This document shows, in pieces, positions 10,780 to 18,357 of a stretch of 64,000 nt of DNA. The translations under genes were made by a program, and so were the position numbers. The notes beneath the pieces were generated by a model. The model was not told the DNA's origin. It did no database searches and worked only from the letters and a program-made list of their open reading frames with translations. How positions within the stretch are numbered: position 1 is the first letter of the stretch; every line of letters begins with the position of its first letter. This DNA comes from Deltaproteobacteria bacterium (lineage in GTDB: Bacteria > Myxococcota_A > UBA9042 > PHBI01 > JACKFB01). The stretch covers positions 248,001 to 312,000 of the forward strand of contig JACKFB010000005.1 of NCBI GenBank assembly GCA_020632695.1, given 5' to 3'.

Positions 10780-13029
10780 ATGGACGACGCGCTGTCGCGG
10801 CTTCGAGAGATCGAACGGAGCGTGCACGACGAGTTCGTGGCCAACCGGCGGGTCCTGAGCCTGGACGAGTACTTCGCGCTCTTCTGCGCCGAGCCGACGC
10901 GCTACGCTCGGACCGCGGCCGCCTACGTCCGCGACTGCCTCGACTACTACGGCACCTACGAGGTCGAGCGACCCGGCGGCACGTCGACGCGCTACGCGCT
11001 CTTCGACTGCCCCTGGGAGACGGCCCAGGGCGACGGCGGCGCGCTGCACCGGGTGGTGGGCCACGAGGAGGCGCAGGGGCGGCTCTATCGCCTGCTGGTG
11101 AACTTCCTGCGGGAGGGGCGCGTGACCCGGCTGGTGCTCCTGCACGGCCCCAACGGCTCGGCCAAGAGCTCGCTCATCCGTTGCCTGGCCGACGGTCTCG
11201 AGCACTACTCGCAGACCGACGAGGGGGCGATCTACCGCTTCAACTGGGTGTTCCCCTCCAATCGCCTGTCGAAGAAGCGCCTCGGCTTCGCCGACGGGGT
11301 TCCCGAGGGGCCCGTCGAGAGCTACGCCCACCTGGACGAGGCCGACATCGACGCCCGGCTGCACGGCGACCTGCGCGACCACCCCCTGCTGATCCTGCCG
11401 CGGGACCGGCGCGCCCGCCTCTTCGCCGAGCTGCGCGCGTCGGGGGCCCTGGCGGAGGACGCCCAGCTCGGCAGCTACCTCACCGACGGCGACCTGTCGC
11501 CCCGCTCGCGAGCCATCGCCGACGCGCTGCTGAACGCGTACCACGGGGACTTCCAGCGCGTGACGCAGCACATCCAGGTCGAGCGCTTCTACTTCTCGCG
11601 TCGCTATCGCGTGGGTGTGGTGACCATCGAGCCGCAGCTCCACGTCGACGCGACCATGCGCCAGATCACCATGGACCAGGGGCTGCAGGCCCTGCCCCCC
11701 TCGCTGCGGACGCTGAACCTCTACGAGGCGGGCGGCGACCTGGTGGACGCGAACCGCGGGCTCATCGAGTACAACGACCTGCTCAAGAAGCCGCTCGACA
11801 CCTACAAATACCTGCTGGCCACCTGCGAGAAGGGCACCGTGGCGCTGCCCAACGCCATCCTGCATCTGGACGTGCTCTTCATGGCCAGCTCGAACGAGAA
11901 GCACCTGAGCGCCTTCAAGGAGTACCAGGACTTCTCGTCGTTCAAGGGGCGCATGGACCTCGTGAAGATGCCGTACCTGCGCAACTACCGCGTCGAGAAG
12001 GACATCTACGACGAGCAGGTCGCCCGCGGTGCCATGAAGGGGCGGGTCGCGCCGCACGCCAGCTACGTGGTGGCGCTGTGGGCGGTGCTCACGCGGCTGA
12101 AGCGCCCCGACCCGTCGCGCTACCCCGAGGCGCTGCGGCCGGTCATCGCGCGGCTCAGCCCGCTGGAGAAGGCGGAGCTCTACGCTGGCGACCGGGAGCC
12201 GGCGGGGCTGACCCCGGAGCTGAGCCGCCTGCTCTGGTCCGTGCTGCCCGATCTGCTGGCCGAGGGGCAGGAGGAGGACCACTACGAGGGCTCGTTCGGG
12301 GCCTCGCCGCGCGAGATGAAGGAGGTGATGCTCAACGCGCTGCAGAACCCGCGCTATCAGGGGTCGAGCCCGCTCGGCGTGCTCGACGAGCTGCGCGAGC
12401 TGGTCAAGCTGCGCACCGTCTTCGAGTTCCTGCAGCGGGAGCCCGACGAGGGCTACCACGACCACGACGCCTTCATCGAGCAGGTGCAGGGGCGGTGGCT
12501 GGACCGGGTCGACGACGAGGTGCGCGCGTCCATGGGCCTGGTCTCGGCCGAGCAGTACGACGACCTGGTCTCGCGCTACATCCGCCACGTCTCCTACTCG
12601 CTGAAGAAGGAGAAGGTCTACGACGAGGCCGCCGGGCGCATGGAGGAGCCGGATCAGCGCTTGATGGACCAGCTCGAGGGCATCTGGAAGGTGGGCGCTG
12701 ACCGCGACGCGTTCCGGCAGAACCTCATCGGCCGCATCGGCGCCTGGCGGATCGACTTCCCGGGGCAGCCCATCGAGTACCGCAAGCTCTTCCCGCAGCT
12801 CTTCCACGCGCTGGAGCAGGACTACTACGAGCAGCAGCGCGGCACGATCCGACGGCTGAGCGAGCACGTGCTGGCCGTGCTCTCCGAGGATCCGGGTCAC
12901 GCCCAGGCGCTGGCGCCGGGCGATCGCGAGCGCGCGGAGGCCAGCATCGAGCGGCTCGAGCAGGAGTTCGGCTACACGCGCCCGGCGGCCCGCGAGGCGC
13001 TGAGCGCGCTGCTGTCGCACCGCTACTGA
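10780..13029 (+). CDS. prkA: PrkA-family serine protein kinase (AAA+ kinase)
   Basis: The 749-residue protein belongs to the PrkA family: an AAA+ P-loop domain (LLHGPNGSAKSSLIRCLADG near residue 120) followed by the PrkA C-terminal domain. Recognisable family segments include ALPPSLRTLNLYEAGGD, LIEYNDLLKKPLDTYKYLL and FMASSNEKHLSAFKEYQDF. Enteric homologues (YeaG) are near 640 residues, so this is a longer form. In many bacteria prkA is followed by yeaH and spoVR; neither is here. The neighbours are a DsbD-N-like lipoprotein upstream and a convergent moaD-moaE fusion 19 bases downstream. Family members are linked to starvation and stress signalling; the target here is unknown. Confidence 0.92.
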   Translation: MDDALSRLREIERSVHDEFVANRRVLSLDEYFALFCAEPTRYARTAAAYVRDCLDYYGTYEVERPGGTSTRYALFDCPWETAQGDGGALHRVVGHEEAQGRLYRLLVNFLREGRVTRLVLLHGPNGSAKSSLIRCLADGLEHYSQTDEGAIYRFNWVFPSNRLSKKRLGFADGVPEGPVESYAHLDEADIDARLHGDLRDHPLLILPRDRRARLFAELRASGALAEDAQLGSYLTDGDLSPRSRAIADALLNAYHGDFQRVTQHIQVERFYFSRRYRVGVVTIEPQLHVDATMRQITMDQGLQALPPSLRTLNLYEAGGDLVDANRGLIEYNDLLKKPLDTYKYLLATCEKGTVALPNAILHLDVLFMASSNEKHLSAFKEYQDFSSFKGRMDLVKMPYLRNYRVEKDIYDEQVARGAMKGRVAPHASYVVALWAVLTRLKRPDPSRYPEALRPVIARLSPLEKAELYAGDREPAGLTPELSRLLWSVLPDLLAEGQEEDHYEGSFGASPREMKEVMLNALQNPRYQGSSPLGVLDELRELVKLRTVFEFLQREPDEGYHDHDAFIEQVQGRWLDRVDDEVRASMGLVSAEQYDDLVSRYIRHVSYSLKKEKVYDEAAGRMEEPDQRLMDQLEGIWKVGADRDAFRQNLIGRIGAWRIDFPGQPIEYRKLFPQLFHALEQDYYEQQRGTIRRLSEHVLAVLSEDPGHAQALAPGDRERAEASIERLEQEFGYTRPAAREALSALLSHRY

Positions 13030-13048
13030 TCCACCTGCGAGGCCCGCG

Positions 13049-13723
13049 TCAGGGACGGTCGCTCACCCACTCCTCGCCGTCGGGACCGATCTCACGCTTC
13101 CAGATCGGGACCTCCTCCTTGAGGCGATCGATCGTCCGCCGGCAGGCGTCGAAGGCCTCCGCCCGGTGGGCGCTGGCGACGGCGATGAGCACCGCGATGT
13201 CCCCCACCTCCAGCATCCCGGTCCGGTGATGCACGGCGACGCGGGCCCCGGGCAGCGCGGCCTCCACTTCGGCGACCACCGCCTCGAGCTGGGTGATCGC
13301 CATGCGCTCGTACGCCTCGTAGTAGAGCCGCGTCACCTGGCGCCCGCGGGCGTGGTTGCGCACCACCCCGCTGAAGGTGACGACGGCGCCGCGGTCGGGA
13401 CCCGCCACCAGGGCGCTGAGGGCCTCCAGGGTGGCCTGGGTCAGCGGCGCGGAGGTCAGCGCCACCCGCTCGGGCCCCGCCCCACCCGCCACCGGCGGGA
13501 TGAGCACCAGCTCGGCGCCGTCGGGCACGCTCGCGTCGGCCTCGACGAACACGCCGTTGACCGCCACCCGCAGCGAGGGCACCAGCGAGCGAATCGACGG
13601 GTGGCGGTCGACCAGCAACGCCACCACGTCGGCGACCCGCAGGCCGTCGGCGCACACGAGGCGCTCGGAGCTGAGCCCGACGCGTTCGCGCACATGAGCA
13701 AAATAGAGGACGTTGAGGTCCAT
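13049..13723 (-). CDS. moaX: Molybdopterin synthase, MoaD-MoaE fusion
   Basis: Residues 1-82 are a MoaD-like ubiquitin-fold sulphur carrier starting MDLNVLYFAHVRE and ending in a Gly-Gly at about residues 80-81 (PPVAGGAG). Residues 86-224 are MoaE, with FSGVVRNHARG and the active-site Lys region EEVPIWKRE. Together they insert sulphur into precursor Z to make molybdopterin. MoaD normally needs a free C-terminal Gly-Gly, so a fusion implies either processing at the Gly-Gly or another mechanism; mycobacterial MoaX is a known example of such a fusion. The gene is divergent from trpE with only 39 bases between start codons, and the two predicted promoters overlap. Confidence 0.93.
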   Translation of the reverse strand: MDLNVLYFAHVRERVGLSSERLVCADGLRVADVVALLVDRHPSIRSLVPSLRVAVNGVFVEADASVPDGAELVLIPPVAGGAGPERVALTSAPLTQATLEALSALVAGPDRGAVVTFSGVVRNHARGRQVTRLYYEAYERMAITQLEAVVAEVEAALPGARVAVHHRTGMLEVGDIAVLIAVASAHRAEAFDACRRTIDRLKEEVPIWKREIGPDGEEWVSDRP

Positions 13724-13741
13724 GGGCGGGGCCGATACTAT
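13713..13741 (+). promoter_or_regulatory. Predicted trp operon promoter
   Basis: TTGAGG (13713-13718) and TACTAT (13736-13741) are separated by 17 bases. Transcription would start near 13748, only about 15 bases before the trpE ATG. That leaves room for the ribosome-binding site (GGAGGTGA) but not for a leader peptide or attenuator. The -35 lies inside the first codons of the divergent moaX. Confidence 0.5.
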
Positions 13742-13763
13742 CGGCGCCCCTCGGAGGTGACAA
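13735..13763 (-). promoter_or_regulatory. Predicted moaX promoter overlapping the trp promoter
   Basis: On the minus strand TTGTCA (13763-13758) and TAGTAT (13740-13735) are separated by 17 bases. The -10 occupies the same GATAcTATC palindrome as the trp -10 on the other strand. The predicted start lies about five bases before the moaX ATG, so the message would be nearly leaderless. Confidence 0.42.
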
Positions 13764-15250
13764 TGCCGGGCGGCCTGTCCGCGTTTCGCCGCGTCGCCGC
13801 GGCCCACACCCTCATCCCTGTCGCGCGCGAGGTCTTCGCCGACCTCGAGACGCCGCTGACCGCGTTCTGGAAGCTTCGCCGCGGGCGCTGGAGCTTCCTG
13901 CTGGAGAGCGTGGAGGGCGGCGAGCGGTGGGCCCGCTACACCAGCATGGGGACCGAGCCGCGCGCGGTGTACAGCGGCTACGGCAAGCGGCTGCGCATCG
14001 AGCGGCCCGACGGCAGCGTGGAGGAGCGCGAACTGGACGACCCGCTGGGCTGGGTGGCGGCGCGCTTCGCCGGCGAGCGCCTCTATCAGGACCCGGACCT
14101 GCCGCGCTTCTCGGGCGGGCTGGTGGGGGCCATCGCGTACGACGCCGTCCGCGGCATGGAGCGCCTGCCCGACCGGCACCCGGACACCGGCGTCCCGGAC
14201 TTCTGCTGGCTCGAGACCGGGCTGGTCCTGGTGTGGGACAACCTGGCGCACCGCGCGGTGCTGGTGTGGCTGGCGCGGGTGCCGACGCCCGACGCGGCCG
14301 ACGCGGCGTGGCGCGAGGCGCAGGCTGCGCTCGACGAGGCGGAGGCGCGTCTGGCGGGCCCCTTGCCGCCGCTGCCCGAGGTCGCGCCGGGGCCCGTCGA
14401 GGGACCCGTGCCCTCGTCCAGCGACCGGGAGTTCTGCGCCGCCGTCGAGGCCGCCCGCGACTTCATCGGCGCCGGCGACGTCATCCAGGTGGTCCTGAGC
14501 CGCCGCTTCAGCCAGCAGGCCGCCGGCGTGCACCCCTTCCTGGTCTACCGCGCGCTGAGGCCGCTGAACCCGTCGCCCTACATGTTCTACCTGGAGCTGG
14601 GCGAGACCACCCTGGTCGGCGCGTCGCCCGAGGTGCTGGTCCGCGCCGCCGACGGCGAGGTCGAGACGCGCCCCATCGCCGGGACGCGGCCTCGCGGCGA
14701 GACGGCCGAAGCCGACGCGGCGCACGCCCGCTCGCTGCTCGACGATCCGAAGGAGCGCGCCGAGCACGTGATGCTGGTGGATCTCGGGCGCAACGACGTG
14801 GGGCGTGTGTCCGAGCCGGGCAGCGTCGAGGTGCGTGACTGGATGACCGTCGAGCGCTACAGCCACGTCATGCACCTGGCCAGCCACGTGCGCGGGCGCC
14901 TGCGCCCGGGCGTGGGACCGGCGGAGGTCATCCGCGCCACCTTCCCGGCGGGGACCCTGTCCGGGGCGCCCAAGGTGCGCGCCATGGAGATCATCGAGGA
15001 GCTGGAGCCCTGCCGGCGCGGCTTCTACGGCGGCGCGGTGGGGATGCTCTCCGTCTCGGGACAGCTCGATCTCTGCATCGCGATCCGCACCCTGGTGGCG
15101 CGCGGCGATCGCTTCGAGGTGCAGGCCGGCGCAGGCATCGTGTACGACTCGGTGCCCGAGACCGAGGCCGACGAGACGCGGAACAAGGCGCGCGCCGTGT
15201 TGAAGGCCATCGAGCGGGCCCGGGAGCTCTTCGGCGGAGAGGCGTCATGA
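13763..15250 (+). CDS. trpE: Anthranilate synthase component I
   Basis: TrpE converts chorismate to anthranilate using ammonia supplied by TrpG; it is the first committed step to tryptophan. The 495-residue protein has the chorismate-binding fold, with IQVVLSRRF, NPSPYMFYLELGETTLVGASPEVLVR, RPIAGTRPRG and GAPKVRAMEIIEELEP. The N-terminal region around LLESVEGGERWARYT is the usual allosteric tryptophan site. The start at 13763 has a GGAGGTGA ribosome site four bases upstream. The stop overlaps trpG by four bases (ATGA), so it leads a coupled operon. Confidence 0.97.
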   Translation: MPGGLSAFRRVAAAHTLIPVAREVFADLETPLTAFWKLRRGRWSFLLESVEGGERWARYTSMGTEPRAVYSGYGKRLRIERPDGSVEERELDDPLGWVAARFAGERLYQDPDLPRFSGGLVGAIAYDAVRGMERLPDRHPDTGVPDFCWLETGLVLVWDNLAHRAVLVWLARVPTPDAADAAWREAQAALDEAEARLAGPLPPLPEVAPGPVEGPVPSSSDREFCAAVEAARDFIGAGDVIQVVLSRRFSQQAAGVHPFLVYRALRPLNPSPYMFYLELGETTLVGASPEVLVRAADGEVETRPIAGTRPRGETAEADAAHARSLLDDPKERAEHVMLVDLGRNDVGRVSEPGSVEVRDWMTVERYSHVMHLASHVRGRLRPGVGPAEVIRATFPAGTLSGAPKVRAMEIIEELEPCRRGFYGGAVGMLSVSGQLDLCIAIRTLVARGDRFEVQAGAGIVYDSVPETEADETRNKARAVLKAIERARELFGGEAS

Positions 15251-15870
15251 GCGCGACGGACCTGAAGCTCTTGATGATCGACAACTACGACAGCTTCACC
15301 TGGAACCTGGTGCAGTACTTCGGCGAGCTGGGGGTGGTCCCCCAGGTCGTCCGCAACGACGCGTGGACCGTGGCGGAGTGCGAGGCCTTCGGCGCCGACG
15401 GCATCGTCATCTCGCCGGGCCCCTGCACGCCGGCCGAGGCGGGCGTCTCGGTACCGCTCATCCAGCGCCTCTCCGGGCGCACGCCGCTCTTCGGCGTCTG
15501 CCTGGGCCACCAGTCCATCGGCGCGGCCTTCGGCGGCCGCATCGTCCGCGCCGGCGTCATCATGCACGGCAAGACCTCTCCCATCTCCCACGCCGGCACC
15601 GATCTGTTCCGAGGTCTGCCCGATCCGCTGGCGGCCACCCGCTACCACAGCCTCGTCATCGAGCGGACCAGCCTGCCCGACTGCCTCCGCGAGACCGCCT
15701 GGACCGAGGACCCGGCGGGCCGGACCATCATGGGCGTGGCCCACCGCGAGCACCCGACCTGGGGCGTGCAGTTCCACCCCGAGTCCATCCTCACCGAGTC
15801 GGGGCGCGCCTTGCTGGCGAACTTCCTGGACCTGACGCGCGCGCACATGGCCGGGGCGGGAGGCCGATGA
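15247..15870 (+). CDS. trpG: Anthranilate synthase component II (glutamine amidotransferase)
   Basis: The 207-residue class I glutamine amidotransferase feeds ammonia to TrpE. The catalytic triad is visible: the nucleophile Cys in FGVCLGHQSIG, with His and Glu in VQFHPESIL. The N-terminal MIDNYDSFTWNLVQY is the family signature. It may also serve 4-amino-4-deoxychorismate synthase (PabA role), since no separate pabA is in the window. It overlaps trpE and trpD by four bases each. Confidence 0.96.
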   Translation: MSATDLKLLMIDNYDSFTWNLVQYFGELGVVPQVVRNDAWTVAECEAFGADGIVISPGPCTPAEAGVSVPLIQRLSGRTPLFGVCLGHQSIGAAFGGRIVRAGVIMHGKTSPISHAGTDLFRGLPDPLAATRYHSLVIERTSLPDCLRETAWTEDPAGRTIMGVAHREHPTWGVQFHPESILTESGRALLANFLDLTRAHMAGAGGR

Positions 15871-16901
15871 CGGGGCACGGGGGGCTGAGGCTGGCGCTGG
15901 AGCGGCTGGTCGAGGGGCGTGATCTGAGCGCCGAGCAGATGGCTGCGGCCCTGGGCGAGGTCATGGACGGGCAGGCCGAGGCCGTCCCGCTGGCGGCGTT
16001 CCTGACGGCCCTGCGCGTCAAGGGCGAGACCGCCGACGAGCTGTTCGGCGCGGTGCAGGCCATGCGGTCGCGCGCCGAGGGCGTCCGGCCGCGCGCGTCC
16101 CGCCTGCTGGACACCTGCGGGACGGGCGGCGACGGCGCCGGCACCTTCAACGTCTCGACCGCGGTGGCGCTGGTGTGCGCGGCGGCGGGCGTGCCGGTGG
16201 CCAAGCACGGCAACCGGGCTATCTCCTCGCGGGTGGGCTCCGCCGACGTGCTCGAGGCGCTCGGCGTGCGCATCGACCTGGGCCCCGAGGCGGTGACCCG
16301 CTGCATCGACGAGGTCGGCATCGGCTTCATGTTCGCGCCCCGTCACCACGGCGCGCTCAGGCACGCGGCGCCGGTGCGCCGGGCCCTGGGCTTCCGCACC
16401 GTCTTGAACCTGCTCGGCCCCCTCACCAACCCGGCCGGCGCCACCCACCAGCTGGTCGGGCTCTTCGATCGCCGCCGGCTGAGCCAGGTCGCGGCCGTGC
16501 TCGGGCGCCTCGGCACCAGCCGGGCGCTGGTGGTGGCCGGCGACGACGGCCTCGACGAGCTGACCCTCTCGGGCCCGAGCCACGCGGCCCTGTGGGACGG
16601 GCAGGCCGTGCGGGAGCTCACCATCACGCCCGAGCAGGTCGGGGTCTCGCGAGCCAGCCTCGACGCGCTGCGGGGAGGTGACGCCGCCCTCAACGCGCGC
16701 ATCGTCGGGGCGATCCTCGACGGTGAGCCCGGTCCGCCCGCCGACATCGTGCGCCTGAACGCCGGCGCGGCGCTCTGGGTGGCCGAGGCCGCCAGCGACC
16801 TGGCGGACGGCGTCGCGCAGGCCACCGAGCTGCTGCGTGCGGGCGCGGCGCGGCAGACCCTCGACCGCCTGGTGGCCCGCACCGCGGAGCTGGCCCCATG
16901 A
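15867..16901 (+). CDS. trpD: Anthranilate phosphoribosyltransferase
   Basis: The 344-residue enzyme transfers the phosphoribosyl group of PRPP to anthranilate. The PRPP-binding motif DTCGTGGDGAGTFNVST, the KHGNRAISSRVGSADVLEALG segment and FMFAPRHHGALRHAAPVRR are all present. The length fits the stand-alone enzyme, with no fusion to trpG. The start and stop codons overlap those of trpG and trpC (ATGA), implying coupled translation. Confidence 0.97.
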   Translation: MTGHGGLRLALERLVEGRDLSAEQMAAALGEVMDGQAEAVPLAAFLTALRVKGETADELFGAVQAMRSRAEGVRPRASRLLDTCGTGGDGAGTFNVSTAVALVCAAAGVPVAKHGNRAISSRVGSADVLEALGVRIDLGPEAVTRCIDEVGIGFMFAPRHHGALRHAAPVRRALGFRTVLNLLGPLTNPAGATHQLVGLFDRRRLSQVAAVLGRLGTSRALVVAGDDGLDELTLSGPSHAALWDGQAVRELTITPEQVGVSRASLDALRGGDAALNARIVGAILDGEPGPPADIVRLNAGAALWVAEAASDLADGVAQATELLRAGAARQTLDRLVARTAELAP

Positions 16902-17680
16902 CGCGCGTCGACATCCTGCAACGCATCCTCGACGAGACCCGCGAGCGGCTGCGCAGCGCCCCGCCCGACGAGGCCGCCCTGCGCGAGCAGGTCGCCACCA
17001 TGCCGCCGCCGCCCGACGCCCTGGCCTCGCTGCGCGCCCCCGGGGTGCGGGTCATCGCCGAGGTGAAGCGCCAGAGCCCCAGCGCCGGCATCATCCGGGC
17101 AGGCGTCGACCCGCTGCACTTCGCCCGCGCCTACGCCAACGCCGGAGCCGCGGCGATCAGCGTGTTGACCGAGCCCGTGCGCTTCGGCGGCTCGCTGGCC
17201 GACCTCGCCAGCGTCGCCGCCGAGGTCGCGGTCCCCTGTCTGCGGAAGGACTTCATCGTCGACGCCGTGCAGCTCGTCGAGGCGCGGGCCGCCGGCGCCT
17301 CGATGGCGCTGCTCATCGTCGCCGCCCTCGAGCAGCGCGAGCTGGCGCGCCTGCTGGCGGAGGCGCAGGCCCTCGGGCTGACGGCGCTGGTCGAGGTGCA
17401 CACGGCCGACGAGCTCGCCCGCGCGCTGGACGCGGGCGCCACCGTGGTCGGCGTGAACAACCGCGACCTCAAGACCTTCCAGATCGACCTGGCCGTGTGC
17501 GAGGGGCTGCGTCCCAGCATCCCAGCGGGCGTCGTGGCCATCGCCGAGAGCGGCGTCACCGGCCCCGCCGACGTCGCCCGCCTGCGGCGTTCGGGCTACG
17601 ATGTGTTCCTGGTGGGCCAGAGCCTGATGACCTCCTCCGACCCGCAGGCGGCGTTGGCCGCGCTCATCGAGGCCTCGTGA
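16898..17680 (+). CDS. trpC: Indole-3-glycerol phosphate synthase
   Basis: The 260-residue TIM-barrel enzyme closes the indole ring from CdRP. Diagnostic segments are VIAEVKRQSPSAGIIR (catalytic Lys), ISVLTEPVRFGGSLADL, PCLRKDFIVDAVQL, GVNNRDLKTFQID and AESGVTGPADV. It is separate from trpF here, whereas enteric bacteria carry a trpC-trpF fusion. It overlaps trpD by four bases and trpF by one (TGATG). Confidence 0.97.
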   Translation: MTRVDILQRILDETRERLRSAPPDEAALREQVATMPPPPDALASLRAPGVRVIAEVKRQSPSAGIIRAGVDPLHFARAYANAGAAAISVLTEPVRFGGSLADLASVAAEVAVPCLRKDFIVDAVQLVEARAAGASMALLIVAALEQRELARLLAEAQALGLTALVEVHTADELARALDAGATVVGVNNRDLKTFQIDLAVCEGLRPSIPAGVVAIAESGVTGPADVARLRRSGYDVFLVGQSLMTSSDPQAALAALIEAS

Positions 17681-18357
17681 TGCGGCGGCCCTGGATCAAG
17701 ATGTGCGGGATCACCGACCCCGGCTCCGGGCGCGAAGCGGCGCTGGCCGGCGCCGATCTCATCGGCGTCAACTTCGTGCCCGAGTCGCCTCGGGCGGTCA
17801 GCTTCGGCATCGCCATCCGGATCTCGCTCGCCTTCAAGGGCGCGCCCACGGGGCGGGGCAAGAAGCGCGCGCGCCGCACGGTCGCGGTGTTCGCCAACCC
17901 GGACGACGACCTGGTCCGCTCGGTCATCGAGCACGTGAAGCCGGATATCCTGCAGTTCCACGGCGACGAGTCGCCGACCTTCTGCCGCTCCTTCGGCGTG
18001 CCCTTCCTCAAGGCCTTCCGCCTCGCCGAGATGGAGGACGCCGATGCCATCGAGCGCTACCTGGGCGGTCTGGCCGCCGGCTACCTGGTCGACGCTTGGA
18101 GCCCGGTGGCCTTCGGGGGCACCGGGCGCCTCATCCGCATCGAGGTGGCCCAGCACGCCCTCCGACACGCCAAGGGCTTCCTCGCCGGCGGCCTCAAGCC
18201 GGACAACGTAGGCGACCTGGTGCGGCGGCTGCGCCCCTTCGGCGTCGACGTGGCCAGCGGCATCGAGACGCGGCCCGGCGTGAAGAGCCCCGACCTCATG
18301 GCCGCCTTCGTGCGCGCCGTCGAGAGCGCCTGCCGGGAAGACGCGGCGGGGCCGTGA
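17680..18357 (+). CDS. trpF: Phosphoribosylanthranilate isomerase
   Basis: The 225-residue TIM-barrel isomerase converts PRA to CdRP. The catalytic Cys is in KMCGIT and the catalytic Asp in LVDAWSPVAFGGTG; the phosphate site is ASGIETRPGVKSP. There is a basic insertion (GAPTGRGKKRARR, about residues 52-64) between beta strands, longer than in most homologues. The start codon overlaps the trpC stop. trpB and trpA, needed for the last step, are not in the window. Confidence 0.95.
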   Translation: MRRPWIKMCGITDPGSGREAALAGADLIGVNFVPESPRAVSFGIAIRISLAFKGAPTGRGKKRARRTVAVFANPDDDLVRSVIEHVKPDILQFHGDESPTFCRSFGVPFLKAFRLAEMEDADAIERYLGGLAAGYLVDAWSPVAFGGTGRLIRIEVAQHALRHAKGFLAGGLKPDNVGDLVRRLRPFGVDVASGIETRPGVKSPDLMAAFVRAVESACREDAAGP

